A DNA stretch of 42,158 bases. It comes from Patescibacteria group bacterium. GTDB lineage: Bacteria > Patescibacteriota > Microgenomatia > UBA1400 > MFAQ01. The notes under the pieces were generated by a model. The model had not been told where the DNA came from. It made no database searches and worked only from the letters and a program-made list of their open reading frames with translations. This document shows, one piece after another, positions 30,896 to 38,200 of the stretch; positions within the stretch are counted from its first letter, which is position 1, and the number at the start of each line of letters is the position of its first letter. The stretch is from positions 1-42,158 of the forward strand of contig JAHJQJ010000031.1 of assembly GCA_018819325.1 (NCBI GenBank), read 5' to 3'. A program made the translations under genes and the position numbers.

Positions 30896-30950
30896 TTAAC
30901 AAAGGTGAGACCTTTGTTAAGAATGGATTCCCGCCTGCGCGGGAATGACG
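30896..30950. repeat. REP2 plus ATTCCCGC palindrome between dprA and comM
   Basis: A perfect REP2 (30896-30920) directly followed by the ATTCCCGC/GCGGGAAT hairpin (30924-30950), the same side-by-side habit seen inside dprA. Confidence 0.88.
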
Positions 30951-30981
30951 TGGGGAAAATGATTCGGCCTGACCTTTTATG

Positions 30982-30987
30982 TATACT
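30982..30987 (+). promoter_or_regulatory. -10 box for a leaderless start of comM
   Basis: TATACT, 7 nt before the ATG at 30995. Confidence 0.55.
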
Positions 30988-30994
30988 CTAAGAT

Positions 30995-32572
30995 ATGTTG
31001 GTACGAGTGAGGAGTGTGGCACATGTGGGTCTGACGACAATTCCGGTAGAGGTGGAGGTGGACGTGGCTAGCAAGGGTTTTCCTGGGTTTAATATTGTAG
31101 GGTTGGCGAATAAAGCGGTGGACGAGGCTAAGGAGCGGGTGAAGACGGCGATTGTGAATTCGGGGATGGCATTTCCGGACAAGCGGATTACGGTGAATTT
31201 GGCGCCGGCGGATATTCCTAAGGAGGGGTCGGCTTATGATTTACCCATGGCGGTGGGGATTTTGGTGGCATCGAAGGAGGTGGAGTGGAGTGATGAGGAT
31301 GCACGGGCGGTTTATTATGGTGAACTGGGGTTGGATGGGAAGTTGCGGCATACTAAGGGTGGGTTGTTGGTGGGGTTGTGGGTGAAAAAGTCAGGTTCCA
31401 CATCTGAACAGATTGCTAGGAAGCAATCAGTGTCCGATGAGAAACCTTGCGTCTTTGTGCCTGTTGAATCGGCTAACGGGGTGGCGGTGGTGAGTGGAAT
31501 TGAGGTGAAGCCGGTGAGGGATTTGGTGCAGTTGGTGGAACATTTTAAGGGAGATAAGAAGATTAAAAGTTTGAATAATATTAAGTCAACTGATTTAATT
31601 GAGGCGGCGGCGGTGGATTTTGATATGGCGGAGGTGATTGGGCAGGAGCAGGCCAAACGGGCCTTGGAGATTGCGGCGGCGGGGGGGCATAACGTGTTGA
31701 TGGTGGGTCCACCGGGGTCGGGCAAGACCATGTTGGCCAAGGCGTTGCCGGGGATTTTGCCGTTTTTGAGCGAGGAGGAAAGTATGGAAGTGAGTCGAAT
31801 TTATTCTGTAATGGGTTTGTTGGGACCAGGGGAGGCGTTGGTGCGGAGGCGGTCGTTTAGGTCGCCGCATCACAGTACTAGCATGGCGGGTTTGATTGGT
31901 GGGGGGAGTAATCCGAGACCTGGAGAGGTGAGCATGGCTCATTTGGGGGTGCTGTTTTTGGATGAGATGGCGGAGTTTCCTAGAACCGTAATGGAGGCGT
32001 TGAGGCAACCGATGGAGGATGGTTGGGTGGTGATTAGTCGGGCGATGGGGCGGATGAAGTATCCGGCTGATTTTATGCTGGTGGGTTCGGTTAATCCGTG
32101 TCCGTGTGGATACTTGGGTCACCCTAAACACGAGTGTAATTGTAGTTTTAGGCAGGTGGCTAGATACAAGCAGAGAATCTCTGGTCCGATTTTGGACAGA
32201 ATCGATTTGCATGTGTCGGTGCCGGCGGTGGAGATTGACAAATTGACTGTTTCGAGTAACGAAAGTGCTCAAAAATCTAGTCAAATTAGGGATAAGGTAA
32301 TGGGGACAAGAGAGCGACAGACCAAGCGATTTTCAGGTGATGGGATTTATACAAATGCGCAGATGAAGAATAAACAGGTGAAGAAATATTGTCAATTGGG
32401 TGGTGATGCGGAAAGGATGATGCGGATAGCGGCGGAGAAGTTTGCTGTTTCGGCTAGGGGGTATTTTAGGTTGTTGAAGGTTAGTCGGACGATTGCGGAT
32501 TTGGATGAGAGTGAGGATATTGCGGAGAGGCATGTGGCGGAGGCGTTGCAGTATAGAATTAAGGTTTTTTGA
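30995..32572 (+). CDS. comM: ComM/YifB family Mg-chelatase-like AAA+ helicase
   Basis: 525 residues. N-terminal LonS5-like part (FNIVGLANKAVDEAKERVK, ADIPKEGSAYDLPMAVGIL), AAA+ core with Walker A GPPGSGKT and Walker B LFLDEMAEF, chelatase motifs RSPHHSTSMAGLIGGG and SVNPCPCGYLGHP, and the C-terminal Mg_chelatase domain. ComM drives branch migration of incoming DNA in transformation. A TTCCACATCTGAA element (31394-31446) is read in frame as GSTSEQIARKQSVSDEKP in the N-terminal domain. The 3' 35 bases recur at 33554-33588, bounding an island. Confidence 0.94.
   Translation: MLVRVRSVAHVGLTTIPVEVEVDVASKGFPGFNIVGLANKAVDEAKERVKTAIVNSGMAFPDKRITVNLAPADIPKEGSAYDLPMAVGILVASKEVEWSDEDARAVYYGELGLDGKLRHTKGGLLVGLWVKKSGSTSEQIARKQSVSDEKPCVFVPVESANGVAVVSGIEVKPVRDLVQLVEHFKGDKKIKSLNNIKSTDLIEAAAVDFDMAEVIGQEQAKRALEIAAAGGHNVLMVGPPGSGKTMLAKALPGILPFLSEEESMEVSRIYSVMGLLGPGEALVRRRSFRSPHHSTSMAGLIGGGSNPRPGEVSMAHLGVLFLDEMAEFPRTVMEALRQPMEDGWVVISRAMGRMKYPADFMLVGSVNPCPCGYLGHPKHECNCSFRQVARYKQRISGPILDRIDLHVSVPAVEIDKLTVSSNESAQKSSQIRDKVMGTRERQTKRFSGDGIYTNAQMKNKQVKKYCQLGGDAERMMRIAAEKFAVSARGYFRLLKVSRTIADLDESEDIAERHVAEALQYRIKVF
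31394..31446. repeat. TTCCACATCTGAA element, copy 3, in frame in comM
   Basis: Outer arms GGTTCCACATC and GATGAGAAACC, inner hairpin GATTGCT-AGG-AAGCAATC. Confidence 0.87.
32536..32570 (+). repeat. 35-bp direct repeat, comM 3' end (left)
   Basis: Begins GGCGGAGGCGTTGCAG and ends AAGGTTTTTT just at the comM stop. Matches 33554-33588 with one mismatch. The two bound about 1 kb of foreign-looking DNA. Confidence 0.92.
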
Positions 32573-32685
32573 TGAAGAGACGAGAAAAGACGAGGGATTG
32601 GGCTCTGCAGGCCAGAAGGCCAGTCCAAAATTGGCAGCGGGACGGTTGGTTGATTTTGTTGACATGTTATGGTATATTGTTAATA
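32573..32685 (-). pseudogene. Remnant of the 5' end of the 41921-type nuclease gene with REP6
   Basis: Minus-strand codons MSTKSTNRPAA from an ATG at 32665, then the REP6 repeat (32595-32645), matching the start region of the nuclease gene at 41921-41835: the same MSTKS, the same REP6 and the same upstream bases (TGTTGACATGTT). Only the first part is present. A hairpin AACTCGTT/AACGAGTT lies at about 32689-32730, inside the DUF3800 3' end. Confidence 0.6.
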
Positions 32686-33357
32686 TTAACTCGTTTTGGA
32701 TGGGCGTTTACGCTGGTTCGAACGAGTTTTTGTTTGCCAGAATTTTCTGGCTATTTTTTTCCAACTAATTGTTTTTTCGACGATTATTTTTTCTTTAATT
32801 AACTGATAAAATTTGTCGTTTTTGTTTGTTGTTGCCCAGAGAACACTGCCAGCAATCATGTCTGCTGAATTTACGGCGGGTACTTTTTGGCTGTCAACGT
32901 GGCTGATAGCGAATTTTTTCTTTAGAAGTTTTGTTAAGATTAGGTCGAATTCTTCTTGATCTATTAAACGGTGAAAGTGGCGGTCAAATATGATTTTTTT
33001 TAAGTTGTTTTGGTAAAGTAGCTTGCATTCTTCTATTAATTGCCAACAGAGGATGGCAAAGTTTTCGGGTGAGTCTTTGATTGATTTTCCTTGTTTTTCG
33101 ACGATTAAAACAAAGATGTCGATGTTTTTGTTGGCAAGAGTTTTTAGGAACTTTGTTTTGGTTTTATCTCCTGCCCTGTAAAATTTTATTTCAGATAACT
33201 TTTTAGCGTCACGGGTTTTTCTGATGGTTTTTGTTACAGAAGTTAGTTGAGAAATTATATTGGTGCCAACTGCGGCAACTATTACTACTTTGTCTTTTGG
33301 ATCAGGTAGGGTGCCGGATTCGTCGATGAAGATGGTGATGTTTAGTTTATTTAGCAT
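32686..33357 (-). CDS. DUF3800 family protein
   Basis: 223 residues. N-terminal ITIFIDESGTLPDPKDKVVI with the acidic pair D-E, then FDRHFHRLIDQEEFDLILTK and DSQKVPAVNSADMIAGSVLW, the conserved acidic and ADxxAG motifs of DUF3800. The family has an RNase H-like layout of acids and is often found on mobile DNA; its function is not known with certainty. Its first bases (ATGCTAAATAAACTAA) match codons 7-11 of the 41921 nuclease gene. It is the only intact gene in the island between the two comM ends. Confidence 0.82.
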   Translation of the reverse strand: MLNKLNITIFIDESGTLPDPKDKVVIVAAVGTNIISQLTSVTKTIRKTRDAKKLSEIKFYRAGDKTKTKFLKTLANKNIDIFVLIVEKQGKSIKDSPENFAILCWQLIEECKLLYQNNLKKIIFDRHFHRLIDQEEFDLILTKLLKKKFAISHVDSQKVPAVNSADMIAGSVLWATTNKNDKFYQLIKEKIIVEKTISWKKIARKFWQTKTRSNQRKRPSKTS

Positions 33358-33359
33358 GG

Positions 33360-33560
33360 TGGCTGTAGTTGGTTAATAATGTGATAAGGGACAGGGGGGA
33401 CTGGGGACCGATGCCAAAGGCCGGTGCAATATCGGCACTGGGACGGCTTAGGTCGCGGTGTCTCATGAGGTGGACGCAGGCTAGGTTACAGTTAAGCATA
33501 GCTTGCTCTAGTTTGGCAATAGCCAGATCTTGGTCGGCGAATCTGATGGAGTGGGCGGAG
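33360..33560 (-). pseudogene. Fragment of a four-helix-bundle (S23-like) gene with REP6
   Basis: On the minus strand HSIRFADQDLAIAKLEQAML and NCNLACVHLMRHRDL closely match HSVRFADPDRAIANLEQAML and NCNLMVVYLDQYRDL of the gene at 39977-40489. Directly after the RDL codons comes a REP6 copy (33388-33446), where the intact paralogue has a REP9 copy instead. Upstream codons are replaced by the duplicated comM end, the join being in the shared bases TGGGCGG. Confidence 0.75.
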
Positions 33561-33588
33561 GCGTTGCAGTATAGGATTAAGGTTTTTT
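33554..33588 (+). repeat. 35-bp direct repeat, comM 3' end copy (right)
   Basis: Copy of 32536-32570 with one A-to-G change, followed by TAG. Marks the right end of the island. Confidence 0.92.
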
Positions 33589-33597
33589 AGTAGCCGT

Positions 33598-33743
33598 AAA
33601 ATACCCCTGCCAAAGTCAGAACCGTAGTCGTTCATTCCGGCGAATGAACGCTACATATTGGCTCGGCTTGAAAATTCTGATTAAGAAATCAGAATACCAT
33701 GCTTTCACGCCTGCGCATATTTCTTTTTTGGCAAGGGTATTTT
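33598..33743. repeat. Multi-arm palindromic element before yraN
   Basis: Outer arms AAAATACCCCTGCCAAA (33598-33614) and TTTGGCAAGGGTATTTT (33727-33743) pair over 17 bp with one G-T wobble. Inside are hairpins CGTTCATTC/GAATGAACG with flanking GTAG/CTAC (33623-33653) and ATTCTGATT/AATCAGAAT (33673-33695). It fills the gap between the island and yraN. It could be a MITE or a structured RNA. Confidence 0.7.
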
Positions 33744-33747
33744 GTGG

Positions 33748-33753
33748 CATAAT
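33748..33753 (+). promoter_or_regulatory. -10 box for a leaderless GTG start of yraN
   Basis: CATAAT, 6 nt before the GTG at 33760; this favours that start over the TTG at 33742. Confidence 0.5.
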
Positions 33754-33759
33754 TTATTT

Positions 33760-34152
33760 GTGAAAAGATTTAATAAGCAGACTGGGGGTAGGGGAGAACG
33801 GGAGGCGGAGAGGTTGTTGCGGGAAAAGGGGTATAAAATTTTGGAGATGAACTGGGGGAATAAATGGGGTGAGGTGGATTTGATTTGTGTGGACCCGCCT
33901 ACGCGTAAAGCTACGGCGAGGCGAAGTGAAACGGTGGTTTTTGTGGAGGTGAAGGCGAAAATTGGTTATGAATATGGCGCGCCGTGGCAGATGGTGAATA
34001 GGCGGAAATTAGCGCAGGTAAGGCGGATGGGGGGGTTATTTTTGACTGAGAAGGGTTGGCAGGATAAGGCTTGTAGGATTGATGTGGTGGGGGTGGTGTT
34101 TGATAGGGGTGGGAAGGTGGTTGAGGTTGATCATTACGAAAATGTGTATTAA
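33760..34152 (+). CDS. YraN/UPF0102 family endonuclease-like protein
   Basis: 130 residues with the UPF0102 pattern: GRGEREAERLLREKGYKILE, NKWGEVDLI (acid after GE), FVEVKAKIGYEYG (E-x-K of the PD-(D/E)XK fold), VNRRKLAQVRR and ACRIDVVGV. The family is widespread and linked to DNA repair or recombination, with no settled role. A TACGCG...CTACGGCG repeat (33896-33923) is read in frame as PPTRKATARRSE between the catalytic D and the ExK strand, where most members have a tight turn. Confidence 0.87.
   Translation: MKRFNKQTGGRGEREAERLLREKGYKILEMNWGNKWGEVDLICVDPPTRKATARRSETVVFVEVKAKIGYEYGAPWQMVNRRKLAQVRRMGGLFLTEKGWQDKACRIDVVGVVFDRGGKVVEVDHYENVY
33896..33923. repeat. CGCCTACGCG-GGCGAGGCG palindrome, in frame in yraN
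   Basis: Arms CGCCT and AGGCG with a TACG...CTACGG interior; relatives at 22841 and 41750. Confidence 0.65.
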
Positions 34153-34171
34153 TAAAGGATCAACCTTCGGG

Positions 34172-34201
34172 AGGGTGCGACCCTCTTGAGGGTCGCACCC
34201 T
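34172..34201. repeat. REP3 palindrome, left of RAYT3
   Basis: 14-bp perfect stem AGGGTGCGACCCTC with loop TT, preceded by GGATCAACCTTCG. It ends 16 nt before RAYT3. Compared with the other two copies it carries a compensated change (GTGCGAC/GTCGCAC against GTCCGAC/GTCGGAC). Confidence 0.94.
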
Positions 34202-34205
34202 ATGG

Positions 34206-34211
34206 TACAAT
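34206..34211 (+). promoter_or_regulatory. -10 box for a leaderless start of RAYT3
   Basis: TACAAT, 6 nt before the ATG at 34218. Confidence 0.6.
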
Positions 34212-34217
34212 TAGGTA

Positions 34218-34868
34218 ATGCCTGCCAAACATACTTATAGGGAATTTATTGAAAATCATCCTCAACACATTTTTAATCGTGGTGTAGAAAAACGTGTCAT
34301 ATTTACAAATCAACAAGATTACCGAACGTTTTTGTACTATTTGACAATTTACCTGGCTAAACCAAAAACACTTGAAACTAGATTTCCCACCTTACCAGGA
34401 AACCTGAAAATCAACAACGTTAGTGAACAAATTAAATTACTTACTTATTGCTTTATGCCCAACCATTTTCATTTACATCTTGCTCCTACAAATATAGAAA
34501 CCAGCCAGGAAATTATACCTAAATTTATGCGTCAACTTAGTAATGCATATACTGGTTATTTTAATAAAAAATATGACAGAGTTGGCCCATTGTTTCAGGG
34601 ACGTTATAAATCCGTCTTGGTTAGCTCAGATGAACAAAATGTCCACCTGCATAGGTATATCCAGACTAATCCGTTGACTGCAAAGTTAGTTAAAAATTTG
34701 CAAGATTGGCCGTGGTCAAGTTATCATGAATACGTTGGTGGGCAAAAATTGGACGATATTTGTCAAATAGAGGATATCTTTTCGCGATTTAAGAATCTTG
34801 ATTCTTATAAGAATTTCTTGCTTGAGCAAGTGGATACTGAATCAATTGAATCCATTCTGCTGGATTAA
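34218..34868 (+). CDS. REP-associated tyrosine transposase, RAYT3
   Basis: Y1 HUH transposase: QHIFNRGVEKRVIFTN, CFMPNHFHLHLA (HUH), LSNAYTGYFNKKYDRVGP followed by LFQGRYKSVLV (tyrosine helix) and HLHRYIQTNPLTAKLV. 216 residues, normal length. REP3 hairpins bound it at 34172 and 34887. The coding strand is A/C rich, unlike nearly everything else on the + strand, pointing to recent arrival or inversion. Closer in motif detail to RAYT2 (MPAK start, same TACAAT box) than to RAYT1. Confidence 0.93.
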   Translation: MPAKHTYREFIENHPQHIFNRGVEKRVIFTNQQDYRTFLYYLTIYLAKPKTLETRFPTLPGNLKINNVSEQIKLLTYCFMPNHFHLHLAPTNIETSQEIIPKFMRQLSNAYTGYFNKKYDRVGPLFQGRYKSVLVSSDEQNVHLHRYIQTNPLTAKLVKNLQDWPWSSYHEYVGGQKLDDICQIEDIFSRFKNLDSYKNFLLEQVDTESIESILLD

Positions 34869-34886
34869 AAGGGATCAACCTTCGCT

Positions 34887-34916
34887 AGGGTCCGACCCTC
34901 TTGAGGGTCGGACCCT
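34887..34916. repeat. REP3 palindrome, right of RAYT3
   Basis: 14-bp stem AGGGTCCGACCCTC with loop TT, preceded by GGGATCAACCTTCGCT. 18 nt after the RAYT3 stop. Confidence 0.94.
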
Positions 34917-34922
34917 AATTCC

Positions 34923-35210
34923 TTATTGAAATTGAATGGATAGTTGGCTGTCAAAAGCTTGAGCGATTTTTTTTAGGAATGACAGAGATGGATTAGCTTG
35001 CATGGTTTCAATCCTTGAAATCGCTGCCTGAGAAGTATTAAGTTTTTTGGCCAGAGTTCTTTGAGACATTTTGTTCTTTAGTCGTTTGTCAATAATTTTT
35101 TTGGCTAGCAAGTATTCGGTTTCTGATTCTTGCCAGGCTTTTTTAAAGCCAGGATCTTTTAAACTTTCTTTGAGATCGTCTTCGAAGGTGTAAATTAGTT
35201 TGTTTTTCAT
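34923..35210 (-). CDS. XRE-family helix-turn-helix protein (HigA-like), second copy
   Basis: 95 residues: FEDDLKESLKDPGFKKAWQE, then HTH KMSQRTLAKKLNTSQAAISR followed by IETMQANPSLSFLKKIAQAF, paralogous to the protein at 28694. The start at 35210 (MKNKLIYTF) is preferred over 35234, which would lie within 9 nt of the REP3 hairpin. It lies between two REP3 copies, so it may travel with RAYT3. No toxin partner is adjacent. Confidence 0.85.
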   Translation of the reverse strand: MKNKLIYTFEDDLKESLKDPGFKKAWQESETEYLLAKKIIDKRLKNKMSQRTLAKKLNTSQAAISRIETMQANPSLSFLKKIAQAFDSQLSIQFQ

Positions 35211-35242
35211 AATATATTTATGCATAGGGATCAACCTTCGCT

Positions 35243-35272
35243 AGGGTCCGACCCTCTTGAGGGTCGGACCCT
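35243..35272. repeat. REP3 palindrome, third copy
   Basis: Identical stem to 34887 (AGGGTCCGACCCTC). It ends 1 nt from the stop of the fibre gene and could terminate its transcript. Confidence 0.94.
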
Positions 35273-35273
35273 G

Positions 35274-38200
35274 TTACATGGTTTGGATGAGCCAGTAGTT
35301 GAATTGGATGTTCGAATTGATAGCTTCTGGGATGGCGATGGTGAATTGCCCCCCAGTTGGATAGCTCGCTTCGCTCCCATCCAACGGGGTCTGCAGACCT
35401 GCGGTCTTTGATTTTACAAACAGGGTTTGGTTTGAAGTGCTGGATGTAGGGGTTAAATATATGTAGGTGTCTTGGGTAACATTTGTGTTCGAAATGGTGA
35501 TTTCGGTTTCGCCTGCTGGGAGGGTGGCGGCCCCAGTTGGGTAGTTCACTTCGTTCACACCCAACAAGGTCTGCGCCCCTGGTTGGATAGCTGATGCATC
35601 CAACGGGGTCTTCGAACTTGCAGTGCTTGATGGCGGTTCGGCTTGTACGGTAAGACTGGTTATAGTCAGTGAAGAAATGGTGGCGGTTTGGGCGGTGAGG
35701 TTTTCTAGGTTGGATTCTAGGGCCTCTATTTTGCTGGCTAGGACTTTGCCCGTAACGGCTAGGTCGCCGTTTATTATAACTTGGCCGTTTGGGGTTAAGG
35801 TCATGAGGCCGGCCAAAAGGTTTATGGGGGCGTTGGCTAGGGGTTGGAGGAAGAGGGTGTCTTGATCTTTGGAGTTGAGGATGTTGGCGATGAGGGAGTT
35901 GTTGACTTGGAGGTCGGTGAGGATGAGAGAATCGAGAGGGACAGGGCTCTGCAGGTCAGAGACCGGTTCAATTTCGGCAGCGGGACGCTGAAGATCTGCT
36001 AGGATGGCGGAGGCTGTGGAGTATTTGGTGGCTAGGTCGAGGAGGTCTTTTTCTATCTGGCTGATTTGGGGGGCGGTGATGGTCTCGGCAACTAGGTTCT
36101 TGACCTCTAGATCTTCTATGTAGGCAACAGGTGAGATGAGTTTTTGTTTGACGGTGAGGGTGTTTACGGTTAGGTCTTGGATGACGGCGATGCCTGCTTG
36201 GAAGTTGGCGATAACGGCTTCTGAGAAAGCACCGATACGGGTGATGAGGGTGTCGGTGGTAGTGTTTTTGAGAGTGTAACTGCTTTCTTGACCTTGAATT
36301 TGCAGTTCGCCAGTGGAGGTTAAGTAGACGTCGGGGTCGTACCAGGAAACATTGACAAAAACTATGATTTTGCCGACCACATTTGGATCAGAATTATTGT
36401 AAGATTCTAAAGCTTTTCCTACAATCGGCCCTGCTTTGGTTGCTTTCATTCCCACTCCTGGAATTTTACTTGAAGTGATAAGGTCTCCGCTTTTAATTGG
36501 GCCATTAATAGTTGAGACTTTGGTGGTTACCCGGCCGGCTAAGGCAATTGGAGCCTTTTGATTATCCGGGATGTTTTCAGTAATTTTTCCCTCGATTACT
36601 TGTGAGGGGGTGGTGGAATAAATACCTATAATGCTAGAGTCGCTTGCTTTATTACTTTTTTTAACATAAGTGGGTTTTTGCGGATCATTGACAACAATAT
36701 CTCCTTCTTCAACGGGGGGAGTAATGGGAAAGATTTCTGCTAAGTCCGGGTGACTTCCCGTAATTCTGACATTGCCCTGAAAATAACCGGCCCATTCAGT
36801 ATTGGCGGCTCCCAAATCTGCTCTGGCATATAAAGCAATAGATGTGGTTTCTGCACCGCCTATTTGTCCTTCAGCCTGTCTAGTATCGATATAAACACCG
36901 TAGGTGGTGTGGCCTCCAATTGTTAGATTTCCTAGAGTAGTATTATTTGTGTAAAATTTGGCCATTGTATAATCAGCATCAGCAGATGGGGAAAGTGGGC
37001 CACTGGCATAAGTGTGAAATTTTGTTTCCGGCTCCGTCGTCCCGATGCCGACGTTGCCGTTGTTTTGTATAAACATACTGTTTCCAGCATCACCTGATCC
37101 AGTGGCGAGATACATATGTCCACCATAAAACCTTATATAAGATTGTCCAAGGTTTAAGTTCCTTCGTCCATAGTAAGGACTTCCATTGACATTATTTCCA
37201 ATACCTGATCCATCGTATGTCCATCCGGGTTCTGATGCCCACATATCCAAAGAGGCATCTAAAGTTGCGCCATTACCTGTTGAGTATAATCTTGCTTTAG
37301 TATCTCCATGACCTCCATATACTTCTAATTTCACTCCCGGACTTATCGTCCCGATGCCGACGTTGCCGTTTATTGCTAATTTCGCCGTCCCGGGGTTTAC
37401 ATAACCAATACCAATGTTGCCAGAGCTAGCAATATATAGATTATTAACCAAAGGAGTAATTTGTAACTGTTGTTCTTTAATTCCAGCAATAGCATAAGGG
37501 ATCATATTAGAAGAATTTAAATAAAGCAGGCCGTCTGTTTCAGTAACGCTATTTGGAAATACTTGCTGATATTCTTGAGCAATAAAGTTGTAGTAATCTG
37601 TGTTAACAACACTAGGATGAGCAGATAAAAATTCAGAAGTATAGTGAAACTTAACAGGGCGAACTTGGCTTATAATCTCCAAAGCATTGTTAATACTCTC
37701 AACACTAGTTTTAATTCTAGCATCTGACCCTGTTGCCCATGTGGTAGTAGTCAGTTTTCGAGCAGAATCTGTAGATAAATCTAATTGTGCTCCCGGATTC
37801 ATCGTCCCGATGCCGACGTAGCCGTTTCCTGTTATCCTCATCCTTTCAGTTGGAAGAACGGCCGCATCGTTACTGCCCAACCCGAACGCCATATATTCAG
37901 TTTCCCATACATCAGTAGCAAATCCCGCCTGGATATTTGCAACGCGCCTAACACCTGTATCAGCAGGATAATTATAAAATGTTCCCCAGAAATCATAATT
38001 TGAAACGAGATTATTGGTTCCACTTAAAGGCTTAATTCTAATTGTAGGACTTCCCGAATCTGACACTTCCAACTTCGCCCCCGGACTCGCCGTCCCGATG
38101 CCGACGTTGCCGGATTCCGTGAGACGCATCAATTCGCTACCGGCCCCGAAGCCAGCACCATTTTTTCTCCATGAAAAGTAGCGAGTATCCGCATCATTGT

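Noticed and set aside
33369..33590. Plus-strand open frame ending in WAEALQYRIKVF
   Set aside because: It joins antisense four-helix remnant, REP6 and the duplicated comM end; it is a junction product.
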